A stretch of DNA of 64,000 nt, from the NCBI RefSeq assembly GCF_900109855.1, contig NZ_FOBO01000011.1:1-64000 (forward strand). The letters run 5' to 3'. Of the stretch, positions 45,392-53,596 are shown one piece after another. The position numbers and the translations under genes are program-made. Position 1 is the stretch's first letter; each line of letters begins with the position of its first letter. This stretch comes from Roseovarius tolerans. GTDB lineage: Bacteria; Pseudomonadota; Alphaproteobacteria; Rhodobacterales; Rhodobacteraceae. Below the pieces are notes generated by a model, which saw only the letters and a program-made list of their open reading frames with translations, was not told the DNA's origin and searched no databases.

Positions 45392-45796
45392 ATGAAACCT
45401 AAAACAAATAGACGCTCGTCCGGCTGTCCCATTTCCTATGGGCTTGATGTCTTTGGGGATAAGTGGACTTTGCTCATCATCCGAGAGATCATGCTTAACG
45501 GTAAACGGACCTACAGCGAGTTCCTTCAAGCTGATGAAGGCATTGCCACAAACATTCTGATCAGTCGTCTGAAACAACTTGAAAATGACGCGATTGTTGA
45601 AAAATATCGCGATCCAAATAACCGTCGCAGTTTCGTCTACCACCTCACTCAAAAGGGACGAGACCTTGCACCCATTATTCTGGAGATCGTGATTTGGAGT
45701 GGTGTCTACGACTATCGACCGAATGCGATGCGTGAAGTTTTAGAGAAGATTCTTCGTGACCGTAGCGGGTTCGAAGCGAAGCTACGCAAGGGCTAG
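45392..45796 (+). CDS. HxlR-family regulator
   Basis: A 134-residue winged-helix regulator with the family signature SGCPISYGLDVFGDKWTLLIIREIMLNGKRTYSEF, including the redox-sensitive-type cysteine near the N-terminus. Relatives sense quinones, aldehydes or oxidants through this cysteine. GGTGAG precedes the ATG. Confidence 0.88.
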   Translation: MKPKTNRRSSGCPISYGLDVFGDKWTLLIIREIMLNGKRTYSEFLQADEGIATNILISRLKQLENDAIVEKYRDPNNRRSFVYHLTQKGRDLAPIILEIVIWSGVYDYRPNAMREVLEKILRDRSGFEAKLRKG

Positions 45797-45966
45797 TGCG
45801 GGATTTTGGAGAAACACGAGAATTTAGCATTTGGTTTCATTGTCAGAACGGCGAGTTCGTCCCGCAGTCTGTGAATTCGACCACTCGTGCTTGCTGCGAT
45901 CTGCATGAATGGCCGGTTTTCCCACGGCAAGGCGGCACTAGACTTCACGCTCACGCTACATTTTTA

Positions 45967-45987
45967 GTGCTGCGAGCGCACGCAGCG
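45967..45987. repeat. GCTGCG hairpin repeat, copy 1
   Basis: GCTGCGAGCGCACGCAGC (45969-45986) forms a 6-bp stem; with flanking bases a 21-base block recurs at 51531-51551 in the same orientation. The two copies bracket the 46-51.5 kb sub-island. The surrounding 295 bases after the HxlR gene hold no gene. Confidence 0.6.
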
Positions 45988-46091
45988 CGAAAATCCAACT
46001 CACAGAATGGGCTCGCTACCGCCGACCGTGGCATGAAACTCCTAGGTCCGTTCTGGGTTGGCGAACGGCTGCAACCGCCCGCCAACGACGA

Positions 46092-46723
46092 TCAGATGTC
46101 GATCCGTTCTGCTATGCTTAGCGCATCTTCCAGCTCAACGCCCAGATAACGCACCGTGCTATCTACCTTCGTGTGGCCAAGCAAAAGCTGCACGGCGCGA
46201 AGGTTGCCCGTTTTGCGGTAAATTTCCGCAGCTTTGGTGCGGCGCATCGAGTGTGTGCCGTATCCGCTGGGTTCCAGACCAATCGCTGTTACCCAGTCAC
46301 GCACAAGTCGACCATATTGACGTGTTGAGATATGCGGACGGTTATGAAAACGGCTCGGGAACATAAAGCGGCATCCGATCATCTCGGGTGATTTTGCCCA
46401 TGCAATGACGCTATCCCTCGTGTTTTCAGTCAGTTCAAACTGAACTGGCTTCTTGGTTTTGCTTTGGATCACTGACACCCGTTCACGCACGCGATCCTCC
46501 TTGACCAAATCCGTGGCGGCGAGAGTGACCAGATCGCAACCACGCAGTTTGCTATCAATTGCGACGTTGAACAGCGCAAGATCGCGAAGATAACCTGCAA
46601 GTTCGAGCCGGGCACGTATGGCCCACACTTGTTGGGAAGGAGCGGTCGTTTCTGACCTATTATCCGCCCTTTGTTCCATGCTTTGTGTTTTGGGGTGACT
46701 GCGGGAAGTTGGACTCTTCGCAT
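46092..46723 (-). pseudogene. Tyrosine recombinase, frameshifted
   Basis: The recombinase domain is complete: DSKLRGCDLVTL (Arg), a lysine in QSKTKKPVQFEL, YGTHSMRR (His, Arg), LLGHTKVDSTVRY (His, Tyr). The family's usual N-terminus, AWNKGRIIGQKRPLLP, is present but in another frame, starting from ATG 46723. The two frames join near 46630, consistent with a one-base loss just before QVWAIRARL. Short recombinases of about 210 residues with this start are common in proteobacterial islands. Translation from ATG 46679 would lack the true N-terminus. A sequencing error cannot be excluded. Confidence 0.75.
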
Positions 46724-46879
46724 TATACGCCCTCCAATCCTCCCTCCAAACCCACAAATCAGCACCGCGCTGACAACAAGAGCATAGCATCCTGTTGAAC
46801 GGCTGGTGTCCGAAGTCGCTGGCAAGCGGTATTTCTGCAAATGCATTGGGCCGCTTCGAGCCCTTCTTGACCGATGCTG

Positions 46880-47186
46880 CATGATGCACGAATGGCAGCA
46901 AAACAGCTATGTCGCCGTGATCGGTCTTCATACCGTGTTTGAGCATCGTCCAGCGATGACGCGGGTCTCAATCGAAACATTCCTGCATGAGTTCAAAGTG
47001 ACCCTTCCGGTCGGGATCGACATGCCAAACGACAACGGGCCGATTCCGCGTTCGATGGATACCTGGTCACAGCGCGGGACACCGACCTTGTGGTTGCTCG
47101 ACCAGGAGAGAAGATTGTGTGCAGAACATATGGGACATGTTTCTGATATGGTCATTGGCGCGCAGGTCGGGATGCTTTGGGCGTAG
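46880..47186 (+). pseudogene. Redoxin/thioredoxin-like protein remnant
   Basis: The frame ending at 47186 encodes YVAVIGLHTVFEHRPAM, then FKVTLPVGIDMPND and GTPTLWLLDQERRL, which match the C-terminal part of TlpA/redoxin-type proteins. The N-terminal part with the CxxC motif is missing; the recombinase pseudogene lies directly upstream. It overlaps the end of the convergent TetR gene by 35 bases. Probably a leftover from an insertion or deletion. Confidence 0.55.
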
Positions 47187-47757
47187 CGGATTCTGAAGTA
47201 AGAAGCAAGTTAGGCAAGTCTTCAAGAGCCGCTTCGAATGCGCTAGTTGTACCCAAACCGCGCGAAACGACAAGACTACCTTGAATTAGACTAACAGCTT
47301 TGAGCGCCACAGCCTTTGCTTCTGGCGAAGCACGGCCCGAGTCTTCCACACATTTGCCCAGTGCCTCGATAAAGCAGGTCAATGTTTGATGAACCGCGTC
47401 GGCAAACCTTCCGCCTTCGCCAGAAGGTGACGACAACATGTTGAGCAGGCATGCCCGACGACCACCTTCATAAAATCGATCTAGCGCTTTTATCATATCG
47501 TTAATTCTATCTTCTGGAGCGCTATCAGATCTCAAAACCTGCAATATATTCTTATCGAGCCAGTCATGCGCTCCTGTGAGCACTTCCTGAGCCATCTGCT
47601 CCTTACCGCCCGGAAACCGGTGGTAAAGGCTCGGTCTCTTCAACCCTGTCCTCTCAGACAAGATTGCCATGGACGCGGCTTCGAAACCCACGTCTCGGAA
47701 GGTCAGACTCAGTCTCTGCAAAAGATCATCGTCCTGAACTAGTGCGGGTCTGCCCAT
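47152..47757 (-). CDS. TetR/AcrR-family repressor 2
   Basis: A 201-residue regulator with HTH FRDVGFEAASMAILSERTGLKRPSLYHRFPGGKE and a helical ligand domain. It is divergent from the DsrE gene and faces two palindromes in the gap, so it likely represses both itself and the DsrE-flavoprotein-reductase unit. Confidence 0.85.
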   Translation of the reverse strand: MGRPALVQDDDLLQRLSLTFRDVGFEAASMAILSERTGLKRPSLYHRFPGGKEQMAQEVLTGAHDWLDKNILQVLRSDSAPEDRINDMIKALDRFYEGGRRACLLNMLSSPSGEGGRFADAVHQTLTCFIEALGKCVEDSGRASPEAKAVALKAVSLIQGSLVVSRGLGTTSAFEAALEDLPNLLLTSESATPKASRPARQ

Positions 47758-47776
47758 CTATTGTCTCACAAGTAAG

Positions 47777-47852
47777 TTACCGAACGATCAGTATATAACA
47801 CTTGACCATTCGGTTGAAAAGAGTGAAGTGTTTTTTACCGTTCGTTCGGTAA
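47777..47852. promoter_or_regulatory. TetR operator candidates
   Basis: TTACCG-TTCGTT-CGGTAA at 47835-47852 is a good inverted repeat. A weaker copy starts TTACCGAACGAT at 47777, and an ATTCGGT half-site lies between. All are in the gap between the divergent TetR and DsrE genes. Confidence 0.6.
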
Positions 47853-47879
47853 TTAAACCTTAACCATAGGAATATTCTC

Positions 47880-48257
47880 ATGACCAAAACTGCAATCGCT
47901 GTCTTCTCTGATCCATCTTCCGGCTCCGATGAAGCTCTAGGACGCCTCTTCAACGCACTGTTTCTGACCATTGAACTCAAGGATCGCGGAGTGGACGTGG
48001 ACCTGATTTTCCAAGGCGCAGGTGCCCGCTGGGCCGCTGAGATTGTCAAGCCGGATCACCCGGCACACGCTGCCTTCAAAGCGGTCGAAGACAAGGTCCG
48101 TGGTGTGTGTGGCGGTTGCGCTGATGTGTTCGGCGCCACAGAGGAAGCCGAGGCATCGGGCCTGAAACTGGTGCGCGACAAGGATATTCCCGGCACAACT
48201 GGGGTTCTTGACTTATCCGCCTACGTGGCCGCTGGCGACACGCTCATCACATTCTGA
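47880..48257 (+). CDS. DsrE-family protein
   Basis: A 125-residue protein with a DsrE/F-like alpha-beta fold: KTAIAVFSDPSSGSDEALGRLFNALF, DLIFQGAGARW, and the cysteine-bearing GVCGGCADVFGA. Relatives carry sulfur on a cysteine, though many stand-alone members are uncharacterised. It heads an operon with a flavoprotein and a reductase. Confidence 0.78.
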   Translation: MTKTAIAVFSDPSSGSDEALGRLFNALFLTIELKDRGVDVDLIFQGAGARWAAEIVKPDHPAHAAFKAVEDKVRGVCGGCADVFGATEEAEASGLKLVRDKDIPGTTGVLDLSAYVAAGDTLITF

Positions 48258-48314
48258 CCATAGCCGCCGGTCGACCTCCTCGGTCGGCCGGTGCCATCAA
48301 AGCGGGGTAATCTT

Positions 48315-49268
48315 ATGTCCGAAACACTTAAACACGATCCATTTCATGAAGGCGAACGCGCCATTCAGGAGCTAACCGGAGAACGTGCCGCGGCTGTCAT
48401 GAACGGCGGTGTCATTTCTGATCGGATACCCGCCCTGGCAGTGTCCTTCGTTGCTGCTCAGACCCTGATCGTGATCGTGCGACGGGACAACACTGGGTCT
48501 CTTTGGCCGGTCATTCTTTCTGGCCTGGCGGGATTTGCAAATGTCTCGGAAGATCGCACTTCACTAAATCTGTCAATGGCCGAGGTTGGTCCTCTTCCAC
48601 CCGATGGTCCTTTGGACCGCATCTTGGAAGGTGATCACGTCGGCGCACTCTTCATTGAACTGGCCACACGCAGACGGTTGCGGGTCAATGGCAGGGTCAC
48701 CAAGCTAGATGTCGGACGGATAAGAATCCAGGTCGTGGAAGCATATCCTGCCTGTCCAAAATACATCCAGAAACGAACACCTAAGGGTGATTGCGGCAGT
48801 CTCCAACCAATCGCCGTCACGACCGGAACTAATCTAGACCCTACACTTGAAGCGCTCATCGAGGCCGCGGACACATTGTTTGTAGCGAGCGCTGGTCCTG
48901 ATGGGCGGCTCGATGTCTCACACAGGGGCGGAACACCCGGATTTGTACGTGTCGAGGACGGCTCACTTATCGTGCCAGATTTTTCTGGAAACTCAATGTT
49001 CAACACATTGGGAAACCTCTCGCTTGATCCATCAGCCGGACTGGTCTTCCCCGACTTTAACTCCGGCCGGCAACTCGCTCTTGTGGGTCAAGTCGAACTT
49101 CATTTGTCTCAGACCGTTACAAGCAAAAACGACCCGACCGGTGGAACCGGTCGTTGGTGGATTTTCAGGCCCGAACGCTGGATCGTCACGACTGGCGCAC
49201 CTGTGAGCGGATGGTCTGCGCCTAACCCTTCTCCATTCAACCCCAGCAATACAGCGGCTGCGCTATGA
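48315..49268 (+). CDS. Pyridoxamine 5'-phosphate oxidase-family FMN-binding protein
   Basis: A 317-residue split-barrel flavoprotein: FHEGERAIQELTGER at the N-terminus, a first barrel around LWPVILSGLAGFANV, then YPACPKYIQKRTPKG and a second barrel (LFVASAGPDGRLDVSHRGGTPGFVRV). Similar proteins occur next to ferredoxin reductases. The ATG at 48315 is preferred to 48291 on spacing. It overlaps the reductase gene in an ATGA. Confidence 0.8.
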   Translation: MSETLKHDPFHEGERAIQELTGERAAAVMNGGVISDRIPALAVSFVAAQTLIVIVRRDNTGSLWPVILSGLAGFANVSEDRTSLNLSMAEVGPLPPDGPLDRILEGDHVGALFIELATRRRLRVNGRVTKLDVGRIRIQVVEAYPACPKYIQKRTPKGDCGSLQPIAVTTGTNLDPTLEALIEAADTLFVASAGPDGRLDVSHRGGTPGFVRVEDGSLIVPDFSGNSMFNTLGNLSLDPSAGLVFPDFNSGRQLALVGQVELHLSQTVTSKNDPTGGTGRWWIFRPERWIVTTGAPVSGWSAPNPSPFNPSNTAAAL

Positions 49269-50182
49269 GGCTGATCGTAGCAAAACGAGGCCAAATAGCA
49301 GAAGACACGCTTCAGCTGGACCTAATTGATCCTTCATCAGGAGACTTGCCGTCATTTGACCCGGGGGCGCATATTGAACTGTCCTTCGCAGGGATGGTTC
49401 GGCGATATTCGCTAACGTCTTATCCCGACGATCTAAGTCGTTACTCGATCTGCGTTCTTCGAACCAGCCCCGGAACCGGAGGCTCCGCCTATATTCATGA
49501 TCAGCTGGCCGTTGGTGACGTTGTCGACGCGTCCGCACCACAGAACGCTTTCCGCTTAGAGACGAATGCAGTTCATAGCGTGTTTATTGCGGGCGGCATC
49601 GGTATCACGCCGTTCCTGTCGATGATCGAACGGCTGGAAATCGAAAAAGCCGAATGGGAACTTCACTATTCAGGTCAGGTTGAAGGCCGCCTGCTGCCAC
49701 TTCCTTTCTCATCCAACCGTGTCAGTCGGTATCTCGACCGCGATCGCAAACCGACGCTCGATGTCCCGCTCCTTTTGGATGGCCTTGATCGCAACACGCA
49801 CCTGTACGTTTGTGGCCCGCGCCCCCTTATTGAGGCAGTCCGTATAGGTGCGTCGGCGCGTGGATGGCTCGATAGTCACATCCATTTCGAAAGCTTTGGT
49901 GCAGTAACAAAAAGATCCGACACTCGCATCGAACTCCAGTTGGCCATGACCGGCACCACTGTAACGGTGCCGGCAGGCACTACAATTCTGGATGCTTTGC
50001 TCGATGCAGGGGTCTGGGCACCATTTGAATGCCGTCGAGGCACATGCGGATCATGCCACATCGAACTGCTGGCAGGTGAAGCGGACCACCGAGATCATTG
50101 TCTAACGCCGGCTCAACGCGCGCATGGGCTCTGCACCTGTGTATCGCGCGCTAAGACCGACACCCTAAGACTAAATATCTGA
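49265..50182 (+). CDS. PDR/VanB-family oxidoreductase with 2Fe-2S domain
   Basis: A 305-residue reductase: FAD/FMN-binding barrel (FDPGAHIELSF, RRYSLTSYP), NAD(P)-binding domain (VFIAGGIGITPFLSMIERL, LYVCGPRPLIEAV), and a C-terminal plant-type ferredoxin with cysteines at 256, 261, 264 and 292. Such proteins pass electrons from NAD(P)H to an oxygenase. No Rieske oxygenase is nearby, so the partner may be the FMN protein upstream. Confidence 0.87.
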   Translation: MRLIVAKRGQIAEDTLQLDLIDPSSGDLPSFDPGAHIELSFAGMVRRYSLTSYPDDLSRYSICVLRTSPGTGGSAYIHDQLAVGDVVDASAPQNAFRLETNAVHSVFIAGGIGITPFLSMIERLEIEKAEWELHYSGQVEGRLLPLPFSSNRVSRYLDRDRKPTLDVPLLLDGLDRNTHLYVCGPRPLIEAVRIGASARGWLDSHIHFESFGAVTKRSDTRIELQLAMTGTTVTVPAGTTILDALLDAGVWAPFECRRGTCGSCHIELLAGEADHRDHCLTPAQRAHGLCTCVSRAKTDTLRLNI

Positions 50183-50263
50183 CTCTTCGACAGAAAAGAT
50201 CCCCGCGGGCGGGGCTTGCCCGAACTCGGTCTACACTCGGACCCAAACCAAGGAACTTGAACA

Positions 50264-51253
50264 ATGTCTACAATACATCTCAGCGCAGTTTCCGCACTAC
50301 TCGCATCGACCCTTATGCTTTCTACTTCGATACCGACCACAGCCATCGCTGACTCCCAATTGATCGCACCAGATGAAAGCCTGACAAGAAGTCGGCATCG
50401 AGTTGAAAATGTCGATGGGATCAACATTGCTTATCGCGAAGCAGGCGATCCGGCAAATGAGACCATCGTTCTTTTGCACGGCTTTCCAACATCAAGCCAT
50501 ATGTTCCGCGATCTGATTCCGGTTCTGGCAGAAGACTATCATGTCCTTGCTCCGGATTACCCCGGCTATGGGCGATCTGATGCGCCTGCGCTTGCAGACT
50601 TCGATTATTCCTTTGCAACTTTCGCCGAGCTGATGAACGGATTTCTCGAGGCAAAGGGCGAAGACCGTTATGCGCTATATCTCATGGACTACGGTGCACC
50701 CGTCGGATTTCGTGTTTTCGCAGAGAACCCAGATCGGGTTACAGGGTTCGTGATTCAGAACGGAAATGCGTACGAAGAGGGTCTACGCGAGTTTTGGGAC
50801 CCGCTGAAAACCTATTGGGCAAATCCAACTTCTGAAAATGGAAATGCGCTCCGCCCAACCTTTGAATATGAGGTCACGCAATGGCAGTACTCGCACGGCG
50901 TTCCTGAACATTCACTGGAACTGGTGTCCCCCGACGACGCGATCCACGCCCAGTTTGGCATGGATCGGCCTGGTAACCGGGACATTCAACTTCAAATGTT
51001 CCTCGACTATGGCACCAATGTGCCACTCTATGCAGATTGGCAGAAGCTGTTTCGCGAACATCAGCCTCCGGCGCTCGTGGTCTGGGGCGTAGGAGACCAT
51101 ATTTTCCCAGTCGAAGGTGCCAGTCCTTATGCACGCGATCTTGACACCATCGAGACCCATCTCCTCGATACAGGTCATTTCGCCTTGGAAACTCATCGCG
51201 ATTTCATCGCGGCGGAAATCATTGACTTTATAGCAAGTGAAGTCATTGAGTGA
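50264..51253 (+). CDS. Secreted alpha/beta hydrolase, epoxide hydrolase/dehalogenase-like
   Basis: A 329-residue protein with a probable signal peptide (about residues 1-29). The oxyanion motif HGFP is at 72-75, and the nucleophile position holds aspartate (LMDYGAPVG, D142), as in epoxide hydrolases and haloalkane dehalogenases rather than serine esterases. The catalytic histidine is in DTGHFALETH. It is 81 bases after the reductase gene and may belong to the same unit. Confidence 0.82.
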   Translation: MSTIHLSAVSALLASTLMLSTSIPTTAIADSQLIAPDESLTRSRHRVENVDGINIAYREAGDPANETIVLLHGFPTSSHMFRDLIPVLAEDYHVLAPDYPGYGRSDAPALADFDYSFATFAELMNGFLEAKGEDRYALYLMDYGAPVGFRVFAENPDRVTGFVIQNGNAYEEGLREFWDPLKTYWANPTSENGNALRPTFEYEVTQWQYSHGVPEHSLELVSPDDAIHAQFGMDRPGNRDIQLQMFLDYGTNVPLYADWQKLFREHQPPALVVWGVGDHIFPVEGASPYARDLDTIETHLLDTGHFALETHRDFIAAEIIDFIASEVIE

Positions 51254-51260
51254 TCTGTCT

Positions 51261-51287
51261 GGCCCAATGCAAACAACGCATTGGGCC
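51261..51287. terminator. Hairpin terminator after hydrolase gene
   Basis: GGCCCAATGC-AAACAAC-GCATTGGGCC is a perfect 10-bp stem eight bases after the stop codon. Only a weak T-rich tail follows. It is the likely end of the DsrE-hydrolase transcription unit. Confidence 0.65.
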
Positions 51288-51588
51288 GTCTCTGATCTTC
51301 CCAATTTATATTGTTAGGAACGATTAGCGCAGTCACTAGAGTGTGTAGCAATCAGGCTGGTGTGCCGCATTGTCCTAGCTTCCACTTGCAGACATTTGTT
51401 CAAATGCCGCGAATTCACACTTTGTCCGCGACTTGATCCTTGACCTGCGCTTCCATGCTGCAGTTTGAATGGACGGCTGGTCTTCATGCCGCGTTGCGGC
51501 GCCGAGTTCTTAGCAGTCGCAGCATGAACCGTGCTGCGAGCGCACGCAGCGAAGATTCTGTTGGTCTCCTGTGGGCTCTTTCCAGCCG
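51288..51588. other. Gene-free region with hairpin repeat copy 2
   Basis: No coding frame is convincing here. Copy 2 of the GCTGCG hairpin repeat is at 51531-51551. The rest resembles the decayed intergenic DNA around copy 1. Confidence 0.45.
51531..51551. repeat. GCTGCG hairpin repeat, copy 2
   Basis: Identical over 21 bases to 45967-45987, with stem GCTGCG/CGCAGC at 51533-51538 and 51545-51550. Same orientation as copy 1. Confidence 0.6.
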
Positions 51589-51789
51589 TTAGCTGCCATT
51601 TGCACCAAGGTCCGGTTCTGCCTGTTGCTCTGGGCAGCTTGCAGATTGAGGCAGGCCGTCTCCATACAGCGCGGCCTGCGTTTCGCCGTTGCCCCATTGA
51701 TAGAGCAGGCCAATTTCAACGCCTGTTTTAATGCACGTAACGCGGCCGATGGCTTCAGCCGTTGTGCGAACATTCTCAAATTCGGGCAA
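51589..51789 (-). CDS. Small hypothetical protein behind XRE gene
   Basis: A 66-residue frame (EFENVRTTAEAIGRVTCIKTGVEIGLLYQWGNGETQAALYGDG). It starts three bases after the XRE stop, suggesting co-transcription. The N-terminal two thirds look like a folded small protein; the C-terminal tail runs into the repeat region. The family is unknown. Confidence 0.5.
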   Translation of the reverse strand: MPEFENVRTTAEAIGRVTCIKTGVEIGLLYQWGNGETQAALYGDGLPQSASCPEQQAEPDLGANGS

Positions 51790-51791
51790 AA

Positions 51792-52004
51792 CTAGCCCCT
51801 CTCGTTAAATAATTCCTTTGCATCGACCTCAAGGGCGCGCGCTATCCGCTCCAGAACATCTAATGATGCTGAAAATTTTGCGAGTTCTATCTCGCTTACA
51901 TAGCTGCGATCCATGTCCGCAGCTAAAGCTAACTGTTCTTGGCTCAATCCCCTGGAATTTCTTAGATTCTGGATATTTAGCCCTACTCGTTCCCTCAATT
52001 TCAT
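51792..52004 (-). CDS. XRE-family HTH regulator
   Basis: A 70-residue Cro/CI-type protein consisting of little more than the HTH: VGLNIQNLRNSRGLSQEQLALAADMDRSYVSEIELAKFSASLDVLERIARALEV. A palindrome 37 bases before its start is a likely self-binding site. Confidence 0.85.
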   Translation of the reverse strand: MKLRERVGLNIQNLRNSRGLSQEQLALAADMDRSYVSEIELAKFSASLDVLERIARALEVDAKELFNERG

Positions 52005-52040
52005 GGCCTGTCTTCGGCCAAATCATGCAGGGTACTCTAC

Positions 52041-52052
52041 GGAATATATTCC
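52041..52052. promoter_or_regulatory. XRE operator candidate
   Basis: GGAATATATTCC is a perfect 12-bp palindrome between the XRE gene and the divergent secreted-protein gene at 52162. Confidence 0.45.
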
Positions 52053-52161
52053 ACAAAACGCGCGCGAGCGGTTCTAGGCGCTTGCTCGCATATGGTGTGG
52101 AGGGGGAAGTTAAGTGAAACTATCAATATTATTGTAATGTAGTCGGAAGGTATTTATTGAA

Positions 52162-52803
52162 ATGTCGCTCAAGATCATTCGCAACTGGTTTGGTGGGTTA
52201 GTCCTAGCTTTCCTCTCCAGCACGGCTCCGCAGGCTGCAAAGGCCTATCAGGTTGACTGTGCCATTCTGCTTTGCCTTGCTGGTGGATGGCCAGCTTCAG
52301 CAGAATGTGCTCATGCCCGTGCCGTGTTCATCAGGCGAATCACGCCTTGGCCGATCGAGCCGCCATTGCAGATCTGGCGATGCCCGATGGGGGTAGCGGA
52401 TCGGGCTCCATTGCAAAGCACGGCTCCTGAGCTTTGGCAGGCAAATAACCAAGTCAGGATGGATGTTGCGAAAGTTATTTTGGCTCAGGTCGCGGAAGGC
52501 CATGCTGATGTCGACATTAGCGGCTTGGAGTTCGATTTTGTGCGCTCGATCCGCGTTTGGGACGTGCGCCACTATAGCCATCGTGAACGAGGGCGCGACG
52601 ACGATTGCTCTGAAAGTCACAACATTAGGCTGGGAACTTATGGCTCCCAGGGCGAGTTTGGATGGCAGCGCAGCAGGCCTGCGGCCGCCCCGCTATGGGT
52701 TCTACCATCGCGTCGTTGCTTTTCGTCAAATTGGCGGCGAGGAGTTGGGGTTGAATGGGAAGATCACGAAGGCAACCACGGATATGAGTGGGTGGCTTAT
52801 TGA
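52162..52803 (+). CDS. Secreted hypothetical protein of the island
   Basis: A 213-residue protein with a signal peptide (MSLKIIRNWFGGLVLAFLSSTAPQAAKA). The mature N-terminus has three cysteines in VDCAILLCLAGGWPASAEC, then HARAVFIRRITPWPIEPPLQIWRC. This N-terminal half looks conserved and is of a type seen near transfer genes in Rhodobacteraceae islands; the C-terminal half is polar. Function unknown. Confidence 0.65.
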   Translation: MSLKIIRNWFGGLVLAFLSSTAPQAAKAYQVDCAILLCLAGGWPASAECAHARAVFIRRITPWPIEPPLQIWRCPMGVADRAPLQSTAPELWQANNQVRMDVAKVILAQVAEGHADVDISGLEFDFVRSIRVWDVRHYSHRERGRDDDCSESHNIRLGTYGSQGEFGWQRSRPAAAPLWVLPSRRCFSSNWRRGVGVEWEDHEGNHGYEWVAY

Positions 52804-52805
52804 GG

Positions 52806-53111
52806 CTAGTCCCCGATTTCCTTCATGCGCTCTGCGATATCGCCAGCAATGCGCTCATATAGGGTGGCTTGCTTGTCTCTGGCCGAACCGGGTTTGGGAT
52901 TTCGACGACGGATTCTTTTGGCGAGCCAAAACAACATCCTAGCAGCTGGATCGGAGGTCGCATCCGGTTCTGCTGCAGGGTATTTTTCTTCCAGTGCGAC
53001 AACAATTTCCTGAGACAGGCTGCGCCTGTTGATTGAGGCATGCGTTTCCAACCGCTTTTTGAGCGCGGCGGGGAGCAAGAGTTTGAATTGGAGCAAGGCT
53101 TCATCTTTCAT
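52806..53111 (-). CDS. Arc-like ribbon-helix-helix protein
   Basis: A 101-residue protein whose N-terminus LLQFKLLLPAALKKRLETHASINRRSLSQEIVVALEEKY is an Arc-type RHH DNA-binding fold; the basic, helical C-terminus is of unknown use. The ATG at 53111 is chosen since the longer frame from 53267 reads through the operator region. It is divergent from another RHH gene, with two palindromes between. Confidence 0.78.
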   Translation of the reverse strand: MKDEALLQFKLLLPAALKKRLETHASINRRSLSQEIVVALEEKYPAAEPDATSDPAARMLFWLAKRIRRRNPKPGSARDKQATLYERIAGDIAERMKEIGD

Positions 53112-53122
53112 GATTGCATGAT

Positions 53123-53162
53123 GGACAATATTTGTCCTTAATGATATGGACATTTTGTGTCC
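53123..53162. promoter_or_regulatory. Paired GGACA-N5-TGTCC operators
   Basis: GGACA-ATATT-TGTCC (53123-53137) and GGACA-TTTTG-TGTCC (53148-53162) are two palindromes 25 bases apart, centre to centre. They lie between the divergent Arc-like gene and the RHH-excisionase-integrase operon. The spacing (about two and a half turns) suits two dimers. Confidence 0.7.
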
Positions 53163-53180
53163 CTTTGTCGAGGTGTGAAT

Positions 53181-53342
53181 ATGAAAGCAACCCAGTTTAA
53201 ACTTGTCCTGCCTGCGGACGTGAAGGCTTGGCTTGAAGAGGAAGCAGTGCGGAACCTGCGTTCGCAAGGCGCGCAGGTTGTGACCTGTCTAAGAGCCGCA
53301 ATGTCCCGACAAGAGACGCTGCGCGAGGGGGCTGAGAAATGA
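53181..53342 (+). CDS. Small ribbon-helix-helix protein
   Basis: A 53-residue protein (ATQFKLVLPADVKAWLEEEAVRNLRSQGAQVVTCLRAAM) with an RHH pattern. The ATG at 53181 is used; an upstream ATG at 53157 falls inside a palindrome. Its stop overlaps the next gene in an ATGA. Likely regulator of the integrase operon. Confidence 0.7.
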   Translation: MKATQFKLVLPADVKAWLEEEAVRNLRSQGAQVVTCLRAAMSRQETLREGAEK

Positions 53343-53596
53343 GCCTGAGCCAAATCCAACTGATTCCGACGCCGGAACTGGCGCTTTTGTTTGGGTACAA
53401 TGAACCAAGCGCGTCATTCTACGATTTCTGCCGCCGGACGGGCATCGCCCCCGTACCTGGACGACGGGGATGGTATGATCCGAAACTCATTCGGGCGCGA
53501 TTGGATGCTGTTCAGGGCATAAGCGCCGCCGAGCGAGAAGCGGCTACGCAACCGAGCCTTGTTGCACAACGGAGAGCGCGACATGCCCAGAAGTAA
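53339..53596 (+). CDS. Small winged-helix-like protein, excisionase candidate
   Basis: An 85-residue protein (PTPELALLFGYNEPSASFYDFCRRTGIAPVPGRRGWYDPKLIRARLDAV) whose pattern of specific helix then arginine-rich GWYDP turn resembles MerR/AlpA-like excisionase folds. It overlaps the integrase start by 14 bases, as expected for a recombination directionality factor. Confidence 0.6.
   Translation: MSLSQIQLIPTPELALLFGYNEPSASFYDFCRRTGIAPVPGRRGWYDPKLIRARLDAVQGISAAEREAATQPSLVAQRRARHAQK

Noticed and set aside
34598..45796. Cargo region as an antibiotic-resistance island
   Set aside because: No efflux pump, target-protection or drug-modifying enzyme is recognisable; the genes point to electrophile or xenobiotic handling.
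45796..46149. 117-codon frame after the HxlR gene
   Set aside because: It runs through the hairpin repeat and antisense into the recombinase; the protein pattern is not credible.
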